A stretch of 60,505 bases of DNA from NCBI GenBank assembly GCA_937935995.1, contig CALGXF010000067.1, positions 1-60,505 on the forward strand, written 5' to 3'. Of the stretch, positions 52,071-60,495 are shown one piece after another. The DNA comes from an uncultured Alphaproteobacteria bacterium (GTDB taxonomy: Bacteria > Pseudomonadota > Alphaproteobacteria > CAAHEQ01 > UBA3637). A model generated the notes under the pieces. That model worked only from the letters and a program-made list of their open reading frames with translations, ran no database searches and was not told where the DNA came from. Position numbers and translations under genes: made by a program. Numbering within the stretch: position 1 is the stretch's first letter; the number at the start of each line of letters is the position of its first letter.

Positions 52071-52131
52071 AAGCGTTCCTTTCTCGGTTATCAAATGGAT
52101 TGCCGCGTTCATAAAATCAAGCCGGTTAATG

Positions 52132-52153
52132 AAAAAGGGCCCGCAGGCCCTTT
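52132..52153 (-). terminator. Terminator after the 52155 gene
   Basis: Minus strand AAAGGGCC, TGCG, GGCCCTTTTT. Confidence 0.8.
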
Positions 52154-52154
52154 G

Positions 52155-52943
52155 TTAAAAGACGGTTTTAAACCGAATGCCGATTTGATGTTCGTAAGCG
52201 CGTGAGTCCCATTTTCCGCTGTCATCAATGACATAGCTGCCATACACGCCGATTGTTGAATAAGGCGACAAGAAATAATCAGCCGCTAAATCCGTCCGCC
52301 ATTCTCTGGCTTCGTACATTTCATCGTAATTCAAGTTCAAGGCTGCATCCAGCGAAAGGAAGTTATAAAGATAGTGATGTAATCCGATGTATCCTTCATA
52401 TTTCATGTTGTTATCGGATTCTTTGCTTTGGGCGACCGGGAATTCGATTCCGATACCGGCATAGGGCATGACGATGCCTAAATCCTGACCGATTTTCGTG
52501 CCGAAATCCACATATTTATACGCTCCGTTCATGTGATGGGTTTCTTTTTGTCCGTATCCTAAACCTAATTGAGCAAAAGAAAAACCGGTATTGACAATGT
52601 TGTACTTTGTGCCGATGCGCCAATCGACATTTGTATCTTCATGGCCGTTTTCATAACCGATGTCGGTAATCGTGCCTTTGGTTCGATTCCATGCGTTTTG
52701 AATATGAGCTTCTACGGAAACTCTCGGTGCCACGCCGTATTCAATGGTTTGAGATAAAATGCGGTCTCTGGCATGATAATTTTGAGAATCGCTTTTAACT
52801 TGTTTATGATTGTATTCGGCAGCAGTCGTTGAAACAATTCGACCGGTTCTGGGCAGGTAAAACGGGCTGGTGATGTCGATGGCTTGAGCCGGAACGGCCG
52901 CCGATAACAAAAGCGCTGCCATGAAGTAAGTTGTTTTTTTCAT
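52155..52943 (-). CDS. Outer membrane beta-barrel protein
   Basis: 262 residues from the ATG at 52943 (GGAG upstream). A signal peptide (ending PAQAID) is followed by alternating aromatic beta strands through the whole length (RVSVEAHIQNAW, DVDWRI-like strands, YSTIGVYGSYVI) and a C-terminal strand ending in Phe (IGIRFKTVF). It resembles general outer-membrane channel or anchor proteins. No further family is named. Confidence 0.82.
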   Translation of the reverse strand: MKKTTYFMAALLLSAAVPAQAIDITSPFYLPRTGRIVSTTAAEYNHKQVKSDSQNYHARDRILSQTIEYGVAPRVSVEAHIQNAWNRTKGTITDIGYENGHEDTNVDWRIGTKYNIVNTGFSFAQLGLGYGQKETHHMNGAYKYVDFGTKIGQDLGIVMPYAGIGIEFPVAQSKESDNNMKYEGYIGLHHYLYNFLSLDAALNLNYDEMYEAREWRTDLAADYFLSPYSTIGVYGSYVIDDSGKWDSRAYEHQIGIRFKTVF

Positions 52944-53013
52944 CTTTTTCTCCTTAATTTTAACATACATATGAGTGTAAAGAGAAAATCTTTAATCTGC
53001 AAGCGTTTATTTC

Positions 53014-53042
53014 TGGACAAATAAATAAAATCTTTGTATACT
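53014..53042 (+). promoter_or_regulatory. Promoter upstream of the 53232 gene
   Basis: TGGACA (53014-53019), 17 bases, TATACT (53037-53042). The start codon is about 185 bases further on, so the leader is long. A GGAGG at about 53069 has no good start codon after it. Confidence 0.6.
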
Positions 53043-53231
53043 TTAATTATATAAAAAACACGGTAGTGGAGGAAATATCGACAAAACAGGAAATTCCGAA
53101 CGGGATTGAAAAATGTCGGTTTTATGAATTTTTAGTAAGGTTTGAGAATAAGGTACTTGAAAAATGTGCAAAAAAGGCTCATTTTATATTGCTGCTCGGT
53201 TAAGGATAAAAAGATATCCACAGGAAATAAA

Positions 53232-54179
53232 ATGCGAAATGTAAAAGAAATAACACAATCGGCACGAAAATGGATTTGCGCTTTGCCGCTTAAACGGAAA
53301 AAGGAACTGATTGTGCTGAAAGAAATGAAACGTCGAAATAAAGTGGGTTTACTGCCTAACTTTTTAGACGAGATTTTGCACGGAACGGCGTTTGTCTATG
53401 ATTTGAAAAAGGACGGAACGTTGGAAGCTTTTTCGGTGAGTTTAACGGAATTCGCCGCTGTTTTGCAAGGGATGAAAAAAACGGAAAAAGCTGCCGCCTT
53501 TTTACGGGAAAATAAATTGTTGGAAAAGGCTGTTCGTATCAGATCTTTTCCGGTTTTCAAAGAGGCGTTAGACGTGGCGGCGCAATTGACGGAAACCAAG
53601 TCTTCTTTTTTAAATGATTTAATCATTCAGGATGAGGCGTTGTTGTTGCGGCTGTTGGTTGAAAAACAAGCTTCGCCCACATGCCTGCATTTAAATGAAA
53701 ACAAAAAACATCTTGTCCGCCGTAATAAAATTGTGCCGATTTTTCCGCAGATTTTGGAAGGTATTCAACGGCAACAGGAAGAAAAAGATTTTTCTCAAAA
53801 GGCCTTTAAGCGTTTGATGACCAAAATGAACCAATCTTCTTTTTATAAACAAACGTTTCATCAACCGGGCGTCTATGATGCGCTGGTTCAAGTGGCCGGC
53901 GAATTAAAGTGTTACCGTAATTTTGATAAATTAAAACAATTAAATGCCTTTGTGTGCAAAGCCGGCGGTACTGAACTGTTGCAGGATTTTATGGCAAAAA
54001 CAGAGGTTTTGTTTAACCACTTGCGGCAAAAAGGGGAAGATTGTTTGGCGCCTTGTCCTATTCCGTCCGTGATTGAACAGAAAACGAATAAAATTTGCTT
54101 TTTGGGACCGTTCGAAGAATTACCGCCTTGCCCGCGGGCATTGGCTTTGTTGGAAAAAATGAAGTCTCATACGCGTTAG
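53232..54179 (+). CDS. Hypothetical protein, 315 residues
   Basis: Not recognised. I took the ATG at 53232 because CAGGAAAT lies upstream; the frame extends 30 codons back without a ribosome site. The protein is basic, helical and soluble, with several cysteines near the end (CLAPCPIP, LPPCPRAL). No repeats or membrane segments. Confidence 0.7.
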   Translation: MRNVKEITQSARKWICALPLKRKKELIVLKEMKRRNKVGLLPNFLDEILHGTAFVYDLKKDGTLEAFSVSLTEFAAVLQGMKKTEKAAAFLRENKLLEKAVRIRSFPVFKEALDVAAQLTETKSSFLNDLIIQDEALLLRLLVEKQASPTCLHLNENKKHLVRRNKIVPIFPQILEGIQRQQEEKDFSQKAFKRLMTKMNQSSFYKQTFHQPGVYDALVQVAGELKCYRNFDKLKQLNAFVCKAGGTELLQDFMAKTEVLFNHLRQKGEDCLAPCPIPSVIEQKTNKICFLGPFEELPPCPRALALLEKMKSHTR

Positions 54180-54257
54180 ACCAAAGCATACTTGTCAATG
54201 ATGTGAAATGTTTTTATCTCTTTAAAGGGGAAAGGCCCGGAAAGGAGGGGAAACAAA

Positions 54258-54410
54258 ATGGAAAAGAAAGCTTGCGGCGGATGCGGATGTTCTAAATCTG
54301 CCAATGAGAAATCTTCCCAAAAAGACAGCAGCAAAGATTCCGGAAAAATGTCTATGGGACATCAAAAAGAATCAATGAATGCTCAAAAATCAGATTCTCA
54401 TCACAAATAA
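54258..54410 (+). CDS. Cys/His-rich 50-residue peptide
   Basis: Too short for most gene finders but with a near-perfect ribosome site AAAGGAGGGG before the ATG. It starts MEKKACGGCGC and is otherwise Lys, Ser and Met rich, ending in SDSHHK. The Cys cluster (CGGCGC) with the terminal His pair suggests metal binding. A weak promoter TTGTCA-N17-TATCTC lies about 65 bases ahead, and a strong terminator follows, so it is a single-gene unit. Confidence 0.65.
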   Translation: MEKKACGGCGCSKSANEKSSQKDSSKDSGKMSMGHQKESMNAQKSDSHHK

Positions 54411-54416
54411 AGGGAA

Positions 54417-54438
54417 AGGAGCGGGAAACCGCTCCTTT
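54417..54438 (+). terminator. Terminator after the Cys-rich peptide gene
   Basis: AGGAGCGG, GAAA, CCGCTCCTTTTT. Confidence 0.88.
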
Positions 54439-54439
54439 T

Positions 54440-55081
54440 TCATTTTTTGAAAGATCGTTTCGGGCGCCGTCGCATAAGGGGTTGTTCCAATCGGGGCAGA
54501 TGGGCTTTGGGTTGCTTTTTGGGTTTCTTTTCAACGGAAAAACCGAATTTGCCTAACAATCGTCCCATCGTGAAATAAGAGCCATGCGCATAGGCCACCA
54601 ATCCCATTTTTTCCATCCACAATTTTCCGGCTTCGTCGATATACCGATCGTCTACTTGAACGGCAACGATTTTGGCCAAAAACATGTCGTGTGTTTCAAA
54701 AGAGTGTATCGCCGTGACCTGACATTCCAATGACACAGGGCTTTGCGCGATTTGTGGCGCTTTGATAACGGAGGAAGAGGCTGCGGTTAAATTCATTTCT
54801 TTGAACTTATCAATCGTTCGGCCGGATTTAACACCGCAATAATCGGCTGCCTTTACCAAATCCAACGTTGTCATGTTAATGACAAATTCTTTCGTCTTTG
54901 AAATAATTTCGTGTGAATACCGAGACGGTCGAATGGACACATATGTCATCGGCGGTTCGGAATTGATGATGCCGGTCCAAGCCGCCGTCATCACGTTTGG
55001 TTTTTCCAGTGTGCCGCAAGAAATCATCGCAGGCGGTACGGGCGCTAACAGCGTCCCCGGTTTCCATGTTATTTTGGTCAT
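54440..55081 (-). CDS. Flavin reductase-like protein
   Basis: 213 residues. The FMN-binding split barrel of the flavin reductase family is evident: VPPAMISCGTLEKPNVMTAA, PPMTYVSIRPSRYSHEII, FVINMTTLDLVKAADYCGVK. The last 30 residues are a very basic tail with Pro and Arg, uncommon in the family. It reduces flavin or another cofactor with NAD(P)H; substrate unknown. Confidence 0.87.
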   Translation of the reverse strand: MTKITWKPGTLLAPVPPAMISCGTLEKPNVMTAAWTGIINSEPPMTYVSIRPSRYSHEIISKTKEFVINMTTLDLVKAADYCGVKSGRTIDKFKEMNLTAASSSVIKAPQIAQSPVSLECQVTAIHSFETHDMFLAKIVAVQVDDRYIDEAGKLWMEKMGLVAYAHGSYFTMGRLLGKFGFSVEKKPKKQPKAHLPRLEQPLMRRRPKRSFKK

Positions 55082-55158
55082 GTTGTTTCCTTTCTGGCAA
55101 AATCATAAGCCTTTTTGAAAAGAAGCGCAAGATTTTCTCTCTTTTGTTTATAAACGAA

Positions 55159-55187
55159 TTGTCATCTCGACAGAAGTACGCTAAAAT
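55159..55187 (+). promoter_or_regulatory. Promoter of umuC
   Basis: TTGTCA (55159-55164), 17 bases, TAAAAT (55182-55187). Confidence 0.7.
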
Positions 55188-55192
55188 GATAA

Positions 55193-55207
55193 GAACAAAA
55201 CAAGAAC
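55193..55207 (+). promoter_or_regulatory. LexA (SOS) box of alphaproteobacterial type
   Basis: GAAC-N7-GAAC, the established alphaproteobacterial LexA operator. It lies immediately past the -10 box and over the likely transcription start of umuC, so LexA would block initiation until DNA damage. Confidence 0.85.
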
Positions 55208-55222
55208 AAAAGAGAGCTGAAA

Positions 55223-56425
55223 ATGATTGGACTTGTGGATTGTGATAATTTTTTCGTTTCTTGCGAACGGGCACTGAAGCCCGGTTTGAACGGTAAGCCT
55301 GTTTTGGTTTTAAGTGCAAATGACGGGTGTGTGGTGTCGCGTTCCAATGAAGCTAAAGCGTTGGGGATTCCGATGGGCATTCCGGCGTTTAAAATCAAAG
55401 AGCTGATTGTCAAAGAGGGCATTTTTGTTTTTTCGTCTCATTTTGATTTATACGAAGAGACGTCTGCCCGCGTGATGAACATTTTGAAAAACAATGCGCC
55501 GCGAATAGAAGTGTATTCCATTGACGAGGCTTTTTTGGACTTATCGGGCATGTCGTATTTAAAAGAATACGGCGCGCATTTGGTTCAGACAGTTATGTAT
55601 GATGCCAAAGTCCCGGTTTCTTTGGGGATAGCTCCGACAAAGACGTTGGCTAAAATCGCCAGCCATTTTGCCAAGAAATATAAGCGGTATCAACATGTTT
55701 GTGTTATTGACACAGCCGAAAAGCGTCTTAAAGCGCTTCAATTGACGCCGATTGAAGATGTGTGGGGTATCGGCCGGCGGTTGAGTGTTCGATTGAAGGC
55801 AAAAGGCATTCAAACGGCCTATGATTTCACGCATTTATCGCGTCGATGGGTGCGTCAAACCATGACGGTTGTGGGCGAACGGATTTGGCGGGAGTTAAAC
55901 GGGGAACCTTGTTATGAATTTGAAGCGCAAGCACCGGATAAACAGCAAATCAGTTCATCGCGCAGTTTTGAACATATGGTAACGGACTTGGAAACATTGT
56001 GTCAGGCGGTTGCAAAGCATGCCAGCACATGTGCGCGTAAGCTGCGCGCCCAACATTCCTGTGTTGCTTCTATGGTTGTGTATGTGCGAACCAATCGGTT
56101 TCGAGACGATTTGCCGCAGTGTTGGAAGCAAGGAACGGTCACTTTTCCGGTTGCGACATCGGATACGTTGGATATTGTGGACGGAGCGGTCGAGGCTTTG
56201 AAAAAAATTTACGAAGAAGGGTATCATTATAAAAAAGCCGGCGTCATGATGACTCAGATAGTGCCGGAAACCAGTGTTCAAACGGATTTATTTGATCAAA
56301 AAGACTGGGCAAAGTCTAAAAAATTGATGCAAGCCGTTGATGCGATTAACGAAAAATATGCCCGTAAAACAGTTTTAACGGCTGCGGAATGTTCGGTTCA
56401 AGATGAAAAAAGCGCTTCTCATTAA
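55223..56425 (+). CDS. umuC: Y-family DNA polymerase (pol V catalytic subunit-like)
   Basis: 400 residues. The Y-family start GLVDCDNFFVSCERALKPGL, the catalytic pair in YSIDEAFLDLSG, SLGIAPTKTLAKIASHFAKK, the HhH region EDVWGIGRRLSVRLKAKGI, and the little finger (ISSSRSFEHM) are all present. It copies damaged DNA with low fidelity. No umuD lies nearby. Under the SOS promoter and LexA box directly upstream. Its last codons overlap the convergent GNAT gene by four bases. Confidence 0.94.
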   Translation: MIGLVDCDNFFVSCERALKPGLNGKPVLVLSANDGCVVSRSNEAKALGIPMGIPAFKIKELIVKEGIFVFSSHFDLYEETSARVMNILKNNAPRIEVYSIDEAFLDLSGMSYLKEYGAHLVQTVMYDAKVPVSLGIAPTKTLAKIASHFAKKYKRYQHVCVIDTAEKRLKALQLTPIEDVWGIGRRLSVRLKAKGIQTAYDFTHLSRRWVRQTMTVVGERIWRELNGEPCYEFEAQAPDKQQISSSRSFEHMVTDLETLCQAVAKHASTCARKLRAQHSCVASMVVYVRTNRFRDDLPQCWKQGTVTFPVATSDTLDIVDGAVEALKKIYEEGYHYKKAGVMMTQIVPETSVQTDLFDQKDWAKSKKLMQAVDAINEKYARKTVLTAAECSVQDEKSASH

Positions 56426-56859
56426 TTAAGTTCTTTTTTCATCTCAATTGTTTCTAAACCGTTTTGTTGTTTCATCCATGGACCGGTTGCTTCATACCCT
56501 AATTTTACATAAAAAGGATAAACATCCTTATGGGCATATAGGTAAAGTTTCTTTTGATTATGCCGTTGTGCTTCTTGTTCAATCACTTGTACAAGCTGTT
56601 TGCCGATGCCTTGTTTTTGATATTCGGGAGAAACAACAACTTGGCGGATGTACGGTAAGCCATTCCTTTGTGCATAAATGGCGCAACCGATTAAACGAGC
56701 GTTAAGCAAGGCAATCCAAAAAATGTGATCTGCTTCTTTTTGACGTATTTCTTCAAAATTACTCGAAAAACCTAAAGGATCTAATAAAACGTGCTTTCGA
56801 AGAAGAAGCATTTCGGTATAAAGTGGATTTTGATTCGTAATTTTTTGAAACGTTATCAT
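56422..56859 (-). CDS. GNAT-family N-acetyltransferase
   Basis: 145 residues. The acetyl-CoA binding motif QVVVSPEYQKQGIGKQLVQV (V-x-x-x-Q-x-x-G-x-G/A) is complete, and FYVKLGYEATG is the typical C-terminal strand. Substrate unknown. AAAGGAGG precedes the ATG. Confidence 0.9.
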   Translation of the reverse strand: MITFQKITNQNPLYTEMLLLRKHVLLDPLGFSSNFEEIRQKEADHIFWIALLNARLIGCAIYAQRNGLPYIRQVVVSPEYQKQGIGKQLVQVIEQEAQRHNQKKLYLYAHKDVYPFYVKLGYEATGPWMKQQNGLETIEMKKELN

Positions 56860-56916
56860 TTTTCCTCCTTTGTTTTTTAAGGATACGATTGATTGAATAA
56901 AAAATCAATGCCGCCT

Positions 56917-56945
56917 CTTGAAAAAACGTTCATATCGACTTATGT
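56917..56945 (+). promoter_or_regulatory. Heat-shock promoter of clpB (RpoH type)
   Basis: CTTG (56917-56920), 18 bases, then CTTATGT (56939-56945) fits the alphaproteobacterial sigma-32 consensus CTTG-N17/18-CYTATNT. The same bases also give a TTGAAA-N17-TATGTA match for sigma-70. Confidence 0.6.
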
Positions 56946-56968
56946 ATTTAAAAAAAGAGGTAAAAATC

Positions 56969-59479
56969 ATGAACATTGAAAAATTAACGGACAGATCTAA
57001 AGGGTTTATTCAATCGGCTCAAAATTTAGCGGTACGGCTTTCCAATCCCTACATCACAACGGCGCATTTACTGCGCGTCATGCTGGATGATAAACAAGGG
57101 ATGGCTGCTTCTTTGCTGACACAGGCTGGGGCTGATTTAAATGAAGTCAATCGCGGCATTGATGAAGAATTGGAAAAGTTGCCTAAAGTATCCGGCAACT
57201 CGGTGCAGGTGTCTGCTTCCCAAGACTTTTTGAAGGCTGTTGATCAGGCAGAGCAAATCGCCGAAAAGGCAAAGGATGCTTATGTCTCGGTTGAACGGCT
57301 TTTGCAAGCGGCGCTGGCACAGAAAAATTATGGCGTTGATTTAAAGAAGCTTAACCAAGTCATCAATGATATGCGGCAGGGAAGAACAGCCGATTCTCCG
57401 TCAGCCGAAGACACATTTGATGCGTTGAAACGATATGCGATTGACTATACCGAACGCGCCAAGCAAGGCAAGCTGGATCCGGTCATCGGCCGGGATGAGG
57501 AAATCCGTCACACGATTCAGGTTTTGTCTCGCCGGACGAAAAACAACCCGATTTTAATCGGAGAACCCGGTGTCGGTAAAACAGCTATTGTCGAAGGGTT
57601 GGCTTTACGAATTGTGAACGGCGATGTACCGGACAGTTTGTCTCATAAACGGTTAATGGCGCTGGACATGGGTGCTTTGATTGCGGGCGCGAAATACCGC
57701 GGTGAATTTGAAGAACGGTTAAAGGCGGTTTTAAATGAAGTTTCCGCTTCTAACGGTCAAGTCATTTTGTTTATTGACGAAATGCACACGGTTGTCGGCG
57801 CCGGTGCCAGTGAAGGATCTATGGATGCGTCGAACTTGTTAAAACCGGCTTTGGCACGGGGAGAATTGCATTGCATCGGGGCAACAACGTTAAAAGAATA
57901 TCAAAAGTATATTGAAAAAGACGCCGCTTTTGCGCGCCGGTTCCAACCTGTTTATGTCAATGAGCCGACGGTTGAAGATACAATTTCTATTTTGCGCGGG
58001 ATTAAAGAAAAGTACGAAATTCATCACGGAGTCCGGATTTCGGATGCTGCGTTGGTATCGGCGGCAGTGATGTCTCATCGATACATTGCGGATCGTTTTT
58101 TGCCGGATAAAGCAATTGATTTGGTGGATGAAGCGGCCAGTAAGTTAAAAATGGCGCTTGATTCCAAGCCGGAAGATTTGGACGAATTAGACCGTAAACT
58201 GTTGCAATTGAAAATCGAACGAGAAGCGTTGCGCAAAGAAAAAGATAAAGCGTCTCAAGAACGGCTGGCCGTCATTGAAAAGAATATTGCTCAAATGGAA
58301 AAAGAGTCGGCTGATAAAACGGCTAAATGGCAGACCAGCAAAAACAGCATTCAAGAAGCCAATGCTTTGCGCGAAAAGATTGATAAGGCAAAAATTGAAA
58401 TCGATCGGGCTTTCCGGGAGGGGCAATATGAATTAGCCGGGCGTTTGCAATACAAAGATATTCCGGAAATGCAGGCTCAATTGGAAGAGTTGAATAAACT
58501 CAATCAAGAACAAAATGCGCCGGAAACCGTAACGCCTGATTTAATCGCGGGAGTCGTATCAAAATGGACGGGTATTCCTGTGGATAAATTGATGAGCTCG
58601 GAACGGGAAAAGCTGTTGACTATTGAAAAAGAAATTGCGCGCCGCGTTGTGGGGCAAGATGATGCCATTACGGCGGTCGCAAATGCTGTTCGTCGATCTC
58701 GTGCTGGGTTGAAAGATCCGAACCGACCGATTGGGTCTTTCTTGTTTTTAGGGCCGACAGGAGTTGGGAAAACGGAATTGGCGAAAGCGTTGGCGGCTTT
58801 TTTGTTTGACGAAGATTCCGCTTATATTCGGATTGATATGTCCGAGTACATGGAAAAGCACGCGGTGGCTCGGTTGATTGGGGCGCCTCCGGGATACGTC
58901 GGTTATGACGAAGGCGGCATTTTAACTGAAGCTGTGCGGCGGCGGCCGTATCAAGTCATTTTATTTGATGAAGTCGAAAAAGCGCATCCGGATGTGTTTA
59001 ATTTGTTATTGCAAATTTTGGATGACGGTCGTTTGACGGACAGCAAAGGACGCGTGGTTGATTTTAAAAATACGTTCATTATTTTGACGTCTAACTTGAT
59101 TGTCGATGCAAATGACAAGGATATTATGGGAAAATTAAAGGCTTTCTTTAAGCCGGAATTTTTAAATCGATTGGACGAAATCATTACGTTCCATGCTTTA
59201 AAGAAAGAGCATATTCGGCAAATTGTGGATATCCAAATCAATCGGTTGCAGCATCGATTGGAAGAGCGGCATATTACGCTTCAATTAAATGATAAAGCAA
59301 AAGATTGGCTGGCCGAAAATGGATATGATGTTGAATTTGGGGCGCGTCCGTTAAAGCGGTTGATTCAACAAGAATTGGAAAATCCGTTGGCAATGCATTT
59401 GTTGTCCGGAGATATTCGAGATAACAGCACGGTACAAATCGGCGTGAAAAATAACCGATTGGATATCCAAACAACGTAA
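56969..59479 (+). CDS. clpB: ClpB disaggregase
   Basis: 836 residues from the ATG at 56969 with AGAGGT upstream; the frame extends 17 codons further. Two AAA+ modules are present: Walker A GEPGVGKT and GPTGVGKT, with the M-domain coiled coil between (about 395-515) and the C-terminal end. It threads aggregated proteins with DnaK. The heat-shock promoter fits. Slightly shorter than the 860 or so residues usual for ClpB. Confidence 0.96.
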   Translation: MNIEKLTDRSKGFIQSAQNLAVRLSNPYITTAHLLRVMLDDKQGMAASLLTQAGADLNEVNRGIDEELEKLPKVSGNSVQVSASQDFLKAVDQAEQIAEKAKDAYVSVERLLQAALAQKNYGVDLKKLNQVINDMRQGRTADSPSAEDTFDALKRYAIDYTERAKQGKLDPVIGRDEEIRHTIQVLSRRTKNNPILIGEPGVGKTAIVEGLALRIVNGDVPDSLSHKRLMALDMGALIAGAKYRGEFEERLKAVLNEVSASNGQVILFIDEMHTVVGAGASEGSMDASNLLKPALARGELHCIGATTLKEYQKYIEKDAAFARRFQPVYVNEPTVEDTISILRGIKEKYEIHHGVRISDAALVSAAVMSHRYIADRFLPDKAIDLVDEAASKLKMALDSKPEDLDELDRKLLQLKIEREALRKEKDKASQERLAVIEKNIAQMEKESADKTAKWQTSKNSIQEANALREKIDKAKIEIDRAFREGQYELAGRLQYKDIPEMQAQLEELNKLNQEQNAPETVTPDLIAGVVSKWTGIPVDKLMSSEREKLLTIEKEIARRVVGQDDAITAVANAVRRSRAGLKDPNRPIGSFLFLGPTGVGKTELAKALAAFLFDEDSAYIRIDMSEYMEKHAVARLIGAPPGYVGYDEGGILTEAVRRRPYQVILFDEVEKAHPDVFNLLLQILDDGRLTDSKGRVVDFKNTFIILTSNLIVDANDKDIMGKLKAFFKPEFLNRLDEIITFHALKKEHIRQIVDIQINRLQHRLEERHITLQLNDKAKDWLAENGYDVEFGARPLKRLIQQELENPLAMHLLSGDIRDNSTVQIGVKNNRLDIQTT

Positions 59480-59526
59480 GGGAAAAGGCCGCTTTTGTAA
59501 GTGATTTCTTTTAATTGTAAAAAAAG

Positions 59527-59555
59527 TTGACAAACTTTAAAAGTTTTGATATTGT
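59527..59555 (+). promoter_or_regulatory. Promoter of the MORN-repeat gene
   Basis: TTGACA (59527-59532), 17 bases, TATTGT (59550-59555). Confidence 0.65.
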
Positions 59556-59590
59556 CAAGAACAATATAAATTGATAAATCGGAGGATAAA

Positions 59591-60391
59591 ATGTCTATTC
59601 AATTTAAAGGACTTCATTTACAAAAAGATAAATATACGGATGGTTCTAAGGCGGCTGTATATGTTGTCGATGAGGATGGCCGCAAAAATGGCTCTTATGA
59701 ACAGTATCTTCCTCAAGGAACGCTTTTTATAAAAACGACTTATAAGAATGATGAACTCAATGGGTTGTATGAACAATACTTCGCTAACAACCAATTAAAT
59801 ATCAGATGCACATATAAAAATGGCCAAAAAAACGGACTTTACGAAGAATATTTGCATAAAGGAACGCTTTTTATAAAGGCTGTTTATAAGAACGATAAAT
59901 TAAACGGTCCGTATAAAGAATTTTTTTCTGATGGCCGGGTGAGTGAGAAATGTACTTATAAAGATGGTGAAAGAAACGGGTTGTTTGAAAGTTTTTATCC
60001 CAATGGCCGCCGGGCTTCCAGACGTTTATATAAGGAAGGCCTAGAGGAAGGAGTCTCTAACACGTATCATCCAAATGGAAAATTGAGTAAGAAATGTACT
60101 TATAAAAACGGCAGGAAAGATGGTTTATATGTATCTTATTACGCTACCGGCCAGTTGAAAGAAAGAATATTTTATGAAGATGGAATTCCGAATGGTCCAT
60201 ACGAAAAATATTATGATAATGGGTATGTCAGAGAAAAAGGAACTTATGTGGCCGGGCAAAGAAAAGCCTATGGTGTATATACGCCGGATGGACATTTGAG
60301 GTATGGTTGCGAAGGAGGATCATCGCTTACTGAGGAACAAAAACGAGTTTTGGTGGCTTTGAATAAAGCAAAAGAAAATGAGCGCCAATAA
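59591..60391 (+). CDS. MORN-type (YwqK-like) repeat protein
   Basis: 266 residues of about nine repeats, about 22 residues each, with the pattern NG-x-Y-E-x-Y-x3-G-x-L-x3-x-Y-K-[ND]-G. This matches MORN_2 repeats, as in YwqK-type proteins, some of which are annotated as antitoxins. No signal peptide; no toxin gene in view. The DNA repeats too: AAGGAACGCTTTTTATAAA is seen in two places (near 59718 and 59871). GGAGG precedes the ATG. Two terminators follow. Confidence 0.8.
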   Translation: MSIQFKGLHLQKDKYTDGSKAAVYVVDEDGRKNGSYEQYLPQGTLFIKTTYKNDELNGLYEQYFANNQLNIRCTYKNGQKNGLYEEYLHKGTLFIKAVYKNDKLNGPYKEFFSDGRVSEKCTYKDGERNGLFESFYPNGRRASRRLYKEGLEEGVSNTYHPNGKLSKKCTYKNGRKDGLYVSYYATGQLKERIFYEDGIPNGPYEKYYDNGYVREKGTYVAGQRKAYGVYTPDGHLRYGCEGGSSLTEEQKRVLVALNKAKENERQ

Positions 60392-60402
60392 TAAGTCCAA
60401 GT

Positions 60403-60435
60403 AAAAAAGGAACCTGTTTAACAGGTTCTTTTTTT
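60403..60435 (+). terminator. Terminator 1 after the MORN gene
   Basis: GAACCTG, TTTA, ACAGGTTC, then seven Ts. Confidence 0.88.
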
Positions 60436-60442
60436 ATGATTG

Positions 60443-60468
60443 AAGAGGTGTGAAGACGCCTCTTTTTT
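60443..60468 (+). terminator. Terminator 2 after the MORN gene
   Basis: AGAGGTGT, GAAG, ACGCCTCT, then Ts. Similar in arrangement to 51459-51487. Confidence 0.75.
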
Positions 60469-60479
60469 GTATTTTTCGC

Positions 60480-60495
60480 TTGACAGATGTTGGGG
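60480..60495 (+). promoter_or_regulatory. Truncated promoter with G run at the contig end
   Basis: TTGACA (60480-60485), then GATGTT and GGGG, where the genomic sequence ends. The 19 bases up to and including this -35 box (GTATTTTTCGCTTGACAG) are nearly those ahead of the poly-G tract at 17690 (GTATTTTTTGATTGACAG). Confidence 0.5.
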
